This document shows, piece after piece, positions 7,125-13,482 of a stretch of 13,482 bases of DNA. The stretch covers positions 5,201 through 18,682 of the forward strand of contig DIVA01000073.1 in the NCBI GenBank assembly GCA_002435705.1, in the 5' to 3' direction. Source of the stretch: Bacteriovoracaceae bacterium UBA6144. GTDB taxonomy: Bacteria; Bdellovibrionota; Bacteriovoracia; Bacteriovoracales; Bacteriovoracaceae. Under the pieces are notes generated by a model. That model saw only the letters and a list, made by a program, of their open reading frames with translations, did no database searches and was not told the origin of the DNA. Position 1 is the first letter of the stretch, and each line of letters opens with the position of its first letter. The position numbers were made by a program, and so were the translations under genes.

Positions 7125-7657
7125 TGGCGGTGGCGTGCCTTCTCAGGAATCGCCACTCCCCAAGTTTTTATGACATGACCAGATTCTGAATCGACTTCCG
7201 CAAAAAAGCTTGTGTACTCACCATCCTTACTTTCAAGCTTCACGATGACTCGTTCCACCATGCGGCCCTCATCACCATCAGGAATGATGTATGACTCCTG
7301 AGGAGAGACTTGCAGTGTTTTAAGTTTTTCTCCACCTAGGCGTCGCAGATTTACTTCAAGTTTCTTTTGCCATTGAGCAGACGGTTTATTCACGAGCTTA
7401 AGATCTTTGATGTCCTTGAGTGCCGGAGGAAGAGTGCCATAGAAGCTTCTGTTCCCTCGCTTAAGAGGGGCGGGGGCAAGAACAGGTGGCAAGATTGGTG
7501 GCGCTGTTTGTTGGGGTTTAGCTTTCGCTGTAAGATCACTGGCCGTAGGTGGTGGACTTTCTTTCTGGTCAGACTCTTTATTTAAACGAATATAGACAAA
7601 AACAAGTGTCAAAAACACCATCAGCGAAGAGACTATGACTATACGAGGTTTTTTCAT
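7121..7657 (-). CDS. Membrane-anchored proline-rich protein with PepSY-like C-terminal tail
   Basis: The 178-residue protein is unrecognised as a named family. Residues 5-23 form one hydrophobic membrane anchor after a basic start (MKKPR). Residues 35-64 are rich in Pro and Ala, as in periplasm-spanning linkers. The rest is a small globular domain in which QWQKKLEVNLRRLG is followed by strand-like VERVIVKLE (134-142) and FFAEVDSESGHVIKTW (151-166). That ending resembles the last strands of PepSY/FTP propeptide domains (Y-x-V-x-VDA-x-TG-x-V), which inhibit or chaperone M4-type zinc peptidases. Its start overlaps the stop of the zinc-peptidase-like lipoprotein gene by four bases (ATGA), and there is no separate ribosome site. 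The two are therefore probably made together. I infer a regulatory or folding partner role at the inner membrane; no sequence search backs this. The stop TAA shares bases with the metG stop. Confidence 0.8.
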   Translation of the reverse strand: MKKPRIVIVSSLMVFLTLVFVYIRLNKESDQKESPPPTASDLTAKAKPQQTAPPILPPVLAPAPLKRGNRSFYGTLPPALKDIKDLKLVNKPSAQWQKKLEVNLRRLGGEKLKTLQVSPQESYIIPDGDEGRMVERVIVKLESKDGEYTSFFAEVDSESGHVIKTWGVAIPEKARHRH

Positions 7658-10383
7658 TCAATAACGAGAAAGTTAAGGTCGAAGATCTTAAATGGCTTAT
7701 GCCCACCATACTCAATATCAGTAAATTCATTCATCGAATTGGGTGCTGTTTCAAAGCAATCTGAGCAATTTGAAAATTGTGCTCTCAGGCGACAGGTAAA
7801 GTTAGTACCCGGTGGAATCCATTTATTAAGCTCCATGACCAAGATACTTGAAGAGGCAGGCCCTGGGATATCGCTTAGAGGGATTCTCTGAGCAGCTGGA
7901 ACACTCGCGTTGAAATCGGCATAGGGTTTTGAGAGTGTTTCAATGTAGCTTAACCCTGGAGCTATTTTTGCCATGAAAGCCATTTCATTTCCTGGCATAA
8001 AGCGAGTGAGGCATTCTGCAGGTGTAAAGTCAGGAGTCCCAAAGCCCAAGCACTGGTGGTCTTCAAGTTGAAGAATCTCACGACGGAAGCGATCTTGTGA
8101 AACCCAGCGTGTTTCATTGTTTTCAGACATCTGCACTAAACAAACCGGATGAAGGGCCTGAGAGGGATAGACACCTGTGGAGTTTGGTTTATAGCGGGCC
8201 CCATTGGGTGGAAGGACTTCATGGCCGCACTCGACGGCACCCTCAGTGAAGCTAGGAAATCCATTAATAGAGCAAGGTCTCGCTTTATTTTTATCGGTCG
8301 CACTTAAGGCAGGATCAATCTTCATGTGTGCCCAAGGAGTGGCAAGAACAGTCACTCCGCCAATTGGAATGTTCGAACTATTCACCAGATCAAGACCAAT
8401 GGCGATGATTTCCCCGGGAGAGATTCGGTTATTGCCATTGTTATACTCTGGACCGGCAAGACCTACAGAAGGAGAGATGACTCTACCTTGAAAGAGAATC
8501 TGAGAAGAGATGGCATTACCAAAAGCTTGGGTGTCATCGATGAAAACAGAACTGAATAATCCACCTGGTTTGCTGACCAAGGATGCCTTAGGAACAATGA
8601 CAGACTTAATACGATTCACTTCTTCGACTGCTGTCGGTTGGATTGTTGTAGGGGTGATGTTTAAGTTGGGGTAGTTTGAACCAAATATTTGGAAATCATT
8701 TGTGCACCCAGGGCTTCCCACGAATGGGCACTGAATTCCACCACCGGTAATAGTCGTGGCATAGCTATCAAAGCGCGGATAAGTGGTTAAGGCTCCAACC
8801 GCTGTGGTGGTTTGTGATGGAGAGTCACTAAAGGTTCCATTGTCATCATAGTGCCTAAACAGCAGCAGACCATACATATCAAGGAGTCTTTCGGAGTCAT
8901 CTTTAGAAAAGAGTGGACATAAGTTGAGAGAGATATGATGGTAAATATTTTTTGCCATCATTTGAGACCAGCGACGCATAGAGATGGGACGAACAGAGTA
9001 ATACCAATCGTAAGCAGCACTTGGGTGAAGATTTACCAGAAAGCGAGACGTTTTGTTAACGTCTGTACCCTTCGCAGTCATATCACCCAGGTATGCAAAA
9101 CTATCTGCCATCGCAAGCATGACATAATCAACAGCGGTGTTGTGATCAATGAAACATTTTGATTGTAGTTCACGAGTCAGTGCCACGAGATAGTGCGAAG
9201 TTATGAGTCCCGCTCCGCTATGGACATCTTCGAGGGGAAGTTGTGGTTGGGCTGGCTCATACACGAGGTAGTCAGGATAAGAGAGTCTCTCATCTTCAAG
9301 AGAGCTAATCCCCGGAGCATGCTGTGGACTATCTTCTGTCATAGGTCTGCGACCAAAGACGAAAGTTCCAAAGCCCCAGTCACCGAGAGTTGGGCGCTGA
9401 TTAATTATGTAGGAGAAATAATCGGCTACACCTTCTCCAATCGCCCCAAGTTCTGAGTAAAATCCCAGATAAGGTGCCGCTTGGTAGGGCAGAGGATCCC
9501 ACGAAAAGGTATTCGTGTTGTAGGTTGCATTTCGATAGTTCAGAAATGTTGTCATGAACGCATGACCCATTTCATGATAAATAATGGAGGTATCTTCCAC
9601 CATGAGGACATGAAAGGGGTCTCCTGGTTTGTAGCCAGGATAAGTGGTCCAGCCAAGCTTCACAGAGTTTCCAGCCGGTTCATAAAAGGCATTGTTACGA
9701 AGAGCTTCTGTGGTGATGGTTGAGTAAACATTGAGTTGTGATGTCTGAGTCATGGCAGAGACGCCGTTAGAATACTTGAACCACCACGTACCCATCTCTG
9801 CGAGGCGATAGGGAACAGAAGGCGGAGCAGACTTAGGACCGAAGTGAAGTTTATCGTGAAGAAAACTCACTGAGTTCATCATTCGTTCAATGACTTTATT
9901 ACTGTGATACATGGCCTGCACTTGATAGAACTCAGTCGATCCCGGTGGGTATATCCAATTGCCATTGTTAGATTGAAGGGGAGCTATCCCTGGCACATCT
10001 GATGAGAGTACTTTTATGCAATCGATGTATTCATCATAGTCAGTTTCAAAAAAGAGAAAAACTTTTTGCTGAAAGATACAATCATTGGTGAGGGTCGACT
10101 TGCCTACGGGGGTAATCTGTTGGGCATCACGATTGAGGATTTTACTTATATCAAAAAAGGGTGGCTGCTGCTTGCCTGTTGCGTTCACAGGATCGTCCTC
10201 ATAGACGTAAGCTTTCCCTAGAAGATTTTGATTCACAAGATTAGGGTCACTTCTGAGACCTGCTTTCTTGACTTGCGCAGGATTACAGCCAGAGAGGATG
10301 AGTAAAATGCAAATAACCACCTCTATTGAGGTGGCCATTTGTTTGATTTTACATAATGAGTAGGGCATCCATGCTTTCTTCAT
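7654..10383 (-). CDS. Large lipoprotein with gluzincin-type zinc metallopeptidase site
   Basis: The 909-residue protein starts with a long basic n-region, a hydrophobic stretch VVICILLIL and a lipobox LSGC, giving lipidated Cys33. Zinc motif HEMGH (270-274) is followed by GAIGEGVADYF with Glu317 as likely third ligand. This resembles the GAINEAxSD helix of thermolysin (M4) and EGWSDF of fungalysins (M36). DVHSGAGLITSHYL, with His388, matches the VHxNSGI segment that holds the thermolysin transition-state histidine. The region before the site (FYQVQAMYHSNKV, 152-164) also looks like the peptidase N-terminal lobe. Spacing from HEMGH to Glu317 is longer than in thermolysin, so an insertion is present. 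Residues about 650-690 (NNRISPGEIIAIGLDL) look like an Ig/CARDB-type beta domain. The C-terminal 200 residues hold several cysteines. No N-terminal propeptide is evident. RBS AGAGGA (10394-10389) lies five bases from the ATG and supports this start over the internal Met16. It is 43 bases downstream of the coiled-coil gene. Confidence 0.85.
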   Translation of the reverse strand: MKKAWMPYSLCKIKQMATSIEVVICILLILSGCNPAQVKKAGLRSDPNLVNQNLLGKAYVYEDDPVNATGKQQPPFFDISKILNRDAQQITPVGKSTLTNDCIFQQKVFLFFETDYDEYIDCIKVLSSDVPGIAPLQSNNGNWIYPPGSTEFYQVQAMYHSNKVIERMMNSVSFLHDKLHFGPKSAPPSVPYRLAEMGTWWFKYSNGVSAMTQTSQLNVYSTITTEALRNNAFYEPAGNSVKLGWTTYPGYKPGDPFHVLMVEDTSIIYHEMGHAFMTTFLNYRNATYNTNTFSWDPLPYQAAPYLGFYSELGAIGEGVADYFSYIINQRPTLGDWGFGTFVFGRRPMTEDSPQHAPGISSLEDERLSYPDYLVYEPAQPQLPLEDVHSGAGLITSHYLVALTRELQSKCFIDHNTAVDYVMLAMADSFAYLGDMTAKGTDVNKTSRFLVNLHPSAAYDWYYSVRPISMRRWSQMMAKNIYHHISLNLCPLFSKDDSERLLDMYGLLLFRHYDDNGTFSDSPSQTTTAVGALTTYPRFDSYATTITGGGIQCPFVGSPGCTNDFQIFGSNYPNLNITPTTIQPTAVEEVNRIKSVIVPKASLVSKPGGLFSSVFIDDTQAFGNAISSQILFQGRVISPSVGLAGPEYNNGNNRISPGEIIAIGLDLVNSSNIPIGGVTVLATPWAHMKIDPALSATDKNKARPCSINGFPSFTEGAVECGHEVLPPNGARYKPNSTGVYPSQALHPVCLVQMSENNETRWVSQDRFRREILQLEDHQCLGFGTPDFTPAECLTRFMPGNEMAFMAKIAPGLSYIETLSKPYADFNASVPAAQRIPLSDIPGPASSSILVMELNKWIPPGTNFTCRLRAQFSNCSDCFETAPNSMNEFTDIEYGGHKPFKIFDLNFLVIE

Positions 10384-10388
10384 CGCTA

Positions 10389-10394
10389 TCCTCT
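10389..10394 (-). promoter_or_regulatory. Shine-Dalgarno deciding the start of the zinc-peptidase lipoprotein
   Basis: AGAGGA on the - strand ends five bases before the ATG at 10383. The internal Met codon at 10338 has no comparable site, so the longer signal peptide is preferred. Confidence 0.7.
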
Positions 10395-10426
10395 ATCGAC
10401 ACTTTTGGGGCAATTCTTAAATAGCT

Positions 10427-13372
10427 CTAATTGCTCCTTGCTTGCTGAGTTTCAAGCGCACTTCTGGTGAGTGATTCAACTGAGTTCAAGATGGCTTTCC
10501 CGACTGTTGAACCAGAATTGTCAAGTGATCCACAGACTGTTGATCTATTTTCACCGAGTTGGGTGGTTTCTTCGTTAATGGCCGCCTCCGAACTTACGTA
10601 TTCAGCGACAACGGCATCTTCGTATCTTTCCTGGAAGCGGGATCCGCAAACATCGACAGGTTTTTTCTTTTCTAGTCCTTGACCCTTCTTTGTGAACTCG
10701 CCGGCGTCGTTACCCACGAAGTAGCACTCGAGAAGTTTTTTACACGCGCGAGAGACGTTAGCTGGATTTTCAAGGTAGTTAAGTTCACAGTATTCTGTTG
10801 GGTCATCTGAGCCAGAACTCTTTTTAAAGACGCTCATTCGGTCATTGTTATCATCAGAATTAAATTTCTTACACGTCTTGCTAAAGCCTCGAAGATTTCT
10901 AGCGGCGTTTGCATCACCAAGACGCGCTCCGATAGAAGAGAGCTCATCGAACTCATCAGCAGATTCACATCCTGGCATTGTGCCCACGGCTTGCATTCTT
11001 GAGCAGTATTCACCTTTCTCTTTATCTGATTCCTGCTGCTGTCTCATTCTGTCGGCTGTGGACTGTCTCTGGCCCTGCATGAAGGCCTGGAAGGCTGCCT
11101 GACATTTATTCTTATAGTCTTGAATCTCCGCGATCGCTTTTGTCATGTTCTCATTGATGTTAGCAATGTGACCAAGGACACCACTTTGAGCGGCACTTCC
11201 CGGAGTGAGGTTTGAGTCTTGGGTTCCCTTCATGACCGCCACGTTTTGCTTTTTGATTTCATCTTTAAGGGAGAGAAGATTTTCTTTCATCATGTCAAAG
11301 TATTGATCAGGGTTCACGATCTCAAGATCTTCAAGATTCTTTACAAATTTTCTGTCTTCTTTATTGATGTGGAACTTGAGGTTCTCAGTTGGAAGCGTCA
11401 GTGACTGCTTAAGTTTTGCGGAGATGTTGATGCCATCGATAGCTGTGAGGGCTTCAACTTGCTCATAGATTTTACGAAGGTCAGCTTCATTCTTTTCAAT
11501 GTTGGCTGAGTATTGAGCGACGGCCTGGTCACGCTTCTCTGTGACTTGCTGCACCTGTTTATTGGCCTTATCTAAACATTGGCGCATGTTGGTGGCACAA
11601 GAATTGGCACGCTTCAAACAGAAGTCAGGGCTTGCAGTGGCGAATGAGTTTTCGCTACAGACAGCTACTCCGGTTGCATTAGCTTGGTAGCTATCCGAGC
11701 AGTTTTTTACGCGGTCATTGATCTGGTTGACGAGGTTTGAGGCGAGAGTCGAGCGGAAGGCTTTGACTTCATTTGAGACTTTCTTGAGGTTTTCAGCGAC
11801 CTGTCTATTCGAGAAGCCGGCTTCGTTCACATTATTATCGTATTGCGCCTGACAGTTTTCAATGTGCAGCTTCACGAAGTTTGCTGGGGATAACTTACTT
11901 GTTACTTTGAGAGAAGTATCATTCATGATCGCTGAGGTTTGCGTATCCACGCGATAGAGCGAGTTTCCATCTTTTGATTCTTGTGCAGCGATAAGATTCA
12001 TTTTTTCTTCAATTGTGAGTTCCTCTCTCTCAAGAGTTTTTCTTACAAAATTTGCATAAGCATTATCAGCCGAGCGATTGGCTGCGTCGGAGCCTGACGG
12101 GTTCACGATGGCCAAGCCACCACTGATAAGACTTGAGATATTTGGCTGCTTCTTTAAGAGACACTCATTTTTAGATCTTCTTTCAAAAATTTTTATTTGC
12201 TGATCAATATTTTTATTCGGATCAAGAGCAGCTGATCTGAGATCTGTAGGAATACCAGGAGCAAATCCCTCAATCTTGGTGCCAAAGTCTTTTTGCTTCT
12301 GTTCTGCTTTTTGTCTTTCTTGAGTAATCACATCTTTAAGCGCCCCTGAGCCATTGAGCCCAAAAGCAGATCCAACTGACATTTTATCATTGTTAATTCC
12401 ACTTACACCCTCGCGGTTGACTTCACCAGCCAGAAAACGTGTGATCTGATCAAGCTGCCTTTCTACTGCCTGAGCCGTGCTGGGAGTGTACTCAGCCGCA
12501 CTGAAGCCATTGCTTCCTTGAGGCTTTTTGTTCACTGTTTCTGAGACTGATGTCTGAATCCCTTTCAGACCTTTCGACTTACCAAGTTTTTGAAGATTTT
12601 CACCGTCCATCATTGAGCGGCAGGCAGGATCGTTGAAGGCATTGTCAAAACGAACAGAATTTTTTTCTAGTGTAGGTTTTCCACCCTTGAAGCTGTCACC
12701 GAGGAGGAGCGCTTGAGCATCTTCAATTTTTGCTCTCTCACGCTCGGCTTGTTTTTTGAAATCATCTTGAGTCTTCTGCATTTTATTAATGAGGTTATCA
12801 ATTTCTTTCTCACGCTGCTGAAGTTTGCGACCCAATTCCTCGGCACGGGAGTTCAAGCACCCGATACCCAAATTTGACGTGTTGTTGGTCGAGAGCATGA
12901 AGTTCTTATAAGAGTTCTCCATCTGAGTGTAGTGCTCATAAAAGCCCAGCGCCTGACCGGCTTTCGCACTTGATGTCAGGTCATTAGGGTCGATGCCGTT
13001 GATACACACGCTTGGTTCTGTGAAGTTTGGTCTCGTGTTTAGGATGTTACATTCTGGAAAAATTTCACTCACGCAAGGAGCAGGTTGTCCGTTCACTGGA
13101 CAGACGTGAGGATTCATTTGACTTGTGAGTTGGCGCAATTGGTTTTGGGCCTCAGCCTGGCTGTACTGCTGTCTCATTGTATTAAGAATGTTGTTAGCGA
13201 TCTGTGTGGTTCCTTGCATGATGTTGGCAAATACATCTGCACCAGACTGCTTCTTTTCGGTGGATGCCGGAGTCGTTCCTCCGCTTGCCGTTTGAGCAAA
13301 GACATACTGAGGAAGCATCAGCTGTGTGATAAGAGTGAAGTTGATGAACTGATTTAAAGTTTTCTTCATCAT
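10427..13372 (-). CDS. Large secreted, cysteine-rich, coiled-coil protein of unknown function
   Basis: I do not recognise this 981-residue protein. It has a classical signal peptide: basic MMKK, hydrophobic FINFTLITQLML, and a probable cleavage at VFA-QT after residue 26. It is therefore exported to the periplasm or beyond. No lipobox or membrane segment follows. Charged, Q- and K-rich heptad-like stretches (about 175-221, 525-555 and 600-645) predict coiled coils. There are 22 cysteines in the mature part, clustered near 91-123, 558-599 and 757-947. Several are in CxxxxxxC spacings such as C-LKRANS-C-ATNMRQ-C, suggesting disulfides after export. The start at 13372 is chosen because AAGGA (13384-13380) lies seven bases upstream. 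A TTG at 13417 in the same frame would bury the signal peptide. Downstream, 43 bases separate it from the zinc-peptidase lipoprotein gene, and the two are probably one transcript. Confidence 0.85.
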   Translation of the reverse strand: MMKKTLNQFINFTLITQLMLPQYVFAQTASGGTTPASTEKKQSGADVFANIMQGTTQIANNILNTMRQQYSQAEAQNQLRQLTSQMNPHVCPVNGQPAPCVSEIFPECNILNTRPNFTEPSVCINGIDPNDLTSSAKAGQALGFYEHYTQMENSYKNFMLSTNNTSNLGIGCLNSRAEELGRKLQQREKEIDNLINKMQKTQDDFKKQAERERAKIEDAQALLLGDSFKGGKPTLEKNSVRFDNAFNDPACRSMMDGENLQKLGKSKGLKGIQTSVSETVNKKPQGSNGFSAAEYTPSTAQAVERQLDQITRFLAGEVNREGVSGINNDKMSVGSAFGLNGSGALKDVITQERQKAEQKQKDFGTKIEGFAPGIPTDLRSAALDPNKNIDQQIKIFERRSKNECLLKKQPNISSLISGGLAIVNPSGSDAANRSADNAYANFVRKTLEREELTIEEKMNLIAAQESKDGNSLYRVDTQTSAIMNDTSLKVTSKLSPANFVKLHIENCQAQYDNNVNEAGFSNRQVAENLKKVSNEVKAFRSTLASNLVNQINDRVKNCSDSYQANATGVAVCSENSFATASPDFCLKRANSCATNMRQCLDKANKQVQQVTEKRDQAVAQYSANIEKNEADLRKIYEQVEALTAIDGINISAKLKQSLTLPTENLKFHINKEDRKFVKNLEDLEIVNPDQYFDMMKENLLSLKDEIKKQNVAVMKGTQDSNLTPGSAAQSGVLGHIANINENMTKAIAEIQDYKNKCQAAFQAFMQGQRQSTADRMRQQQESDKEKGEYCSRMQAVGTMPGCESADEFDELSSIGARLGDANAARNLRGFSKTCKKFNSDDNNDRMSVFKKSSGSDDPTEYCELNYLENPANVSRACKKLLECYFVGNDAGEFTKKGQGLEKKKPVDVCGSRFQERYEDAVVAEYVSSEAAINEETTQLGENRSTVCGSLDNSGSTVGKAILNSVESLTRSALETQQARSN

Positions 13373-13379
13373 GAGTACG

Positions 13380-13384
13380 TCCTT
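13380..13384 (-). promoter_or_regulatory. Shine-Dalgarno for the coiled-coil protein gene
   Basis: AAGGA on the - strand ends seven bases before the first of two tandem ATG codons (13372-13370 and 13369-13367). The first is preferred on spacing. Confidence 0.65.
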
Positions 13385-13406
13385 ATTAAACATTTTTCTG
13401 GTAGTC

Positions 13407-13433
13407 TTATCGGACAAATATCCAGAATTATTA
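13407..13433 (-). promoter_or_regulatory. Sigma-28 (FliA)-like promoter candidate upstream of the coiled-coil/peptidase operon
   Basis: On the - strand, TAAT (13433-13430) and TCCGATAA (13414-13407) are separated by exactly 15 bases. The consensus for sigma-28 is TAAA-N15-GCCGATAA, so 3 of 4 and 7 of 8 positions match. The start codon is 34 bases further on, leaving room for a leader carrying the AAGGA site. No equally good sigma-70 pair is visible in the 110 bases before the gene. It is a pattern match only, in a short AT-rich interval. Confidence 0.45.
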
Positions 13434-13482
13434 AAAAATACCTTATATCTCTCTATCTTAAGGCATGAAGGCCCAAGAACCT

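Noticed and set aside
13370..13417. TTG start at 13417 for the coiled-coil protein
   Set aside because: It adds fifteen hydrophilic residues before a normal signal peptide and has no ribosome site. AAGGA is well spaced from the ATG at 13372.
13465..13482. Start of a divergent gene on the + strand (ATG, then five open codons)
   Set aside because: Only eighteen bases are visible and the nearest AAGG is almost touching the ATG. It cannot be supported from this window.

Overview
This is a bacterial chromosomal segment with ten protein-coding genes (one cut by the left edge) and very short intergenic gaps. Four things together suggest a Gram-negative, possibly predatory, deltaproteobacterial-type lineage such as Bdellovibrionota/Bacteriovoracales. 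These are the dense gene packing, a moderate GC content that looks like the mid-40s by eye, leucine-catabolism enzymes, and large secreted or lipoprotein genes without an obvious well-known family. The lineage is an inference from style and content. No rRNA or other phylogenetic marker is present apart from metG and the helicase.

Region 1 (bases 2-2694, + strand) is a tightly coupled acyl-CoA/leucine-degradation operon. It holds the C-terminal part of a biotin carboxylase, a separate biotinyl-carrier protein, HMG-CoA lyase and a crotonase-fold enzyme. Starts and stops overlap or lie within a base or so of each other. The first two genes look like one methylcrotonyl-CoA carboxylase alpha chain split at the junction between its BC and BT domains. 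The expected route is 3-methylcrotonyl-CoA to 3-methylglutaconyl-CoA to HMG-CoA to acetoacetate plus acetyl-CoA. The crotonase lacks the second classical catalytic glutamate, so its step is uncertain.

Region 2 (2695-3312) holds a small predicted lipoprotein gene with its own candidate TTGACA promoter, a rho-independent terminator, and a 125-base imperfect palindrome of unknown nature between convergent genes.

Region 3 (3313-7124) has a UvrD/Rep/PcrA-type DNA helicase on the - strand, divergent from methionyl-tRNA synthetase (metG) on the + strand. The helicase has no Shine-Dalgarno and a promoter-like sequence placed so that its mRNA could be leaderless.

Region 4 (7121-13482, - strand) is a three-gene unit read leftward. 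It encodes a large cysteine-rich secreted coiled-coil protein, then a large lipoprotein with a thermolysin/fungalysin-like zinc-peptidase active site, then, with an ATGA overlap, a small membrane-anchored proline-rich protein ending in a PepSY-like tail. The unit starts behind a sigma-28 (FliA)-like promoter match. This is the most novel part of the window: a possible envelope-located peptidase with a dedicated membrane-anchored partner. The last gene overlaps the metG stop codon tail to tail.
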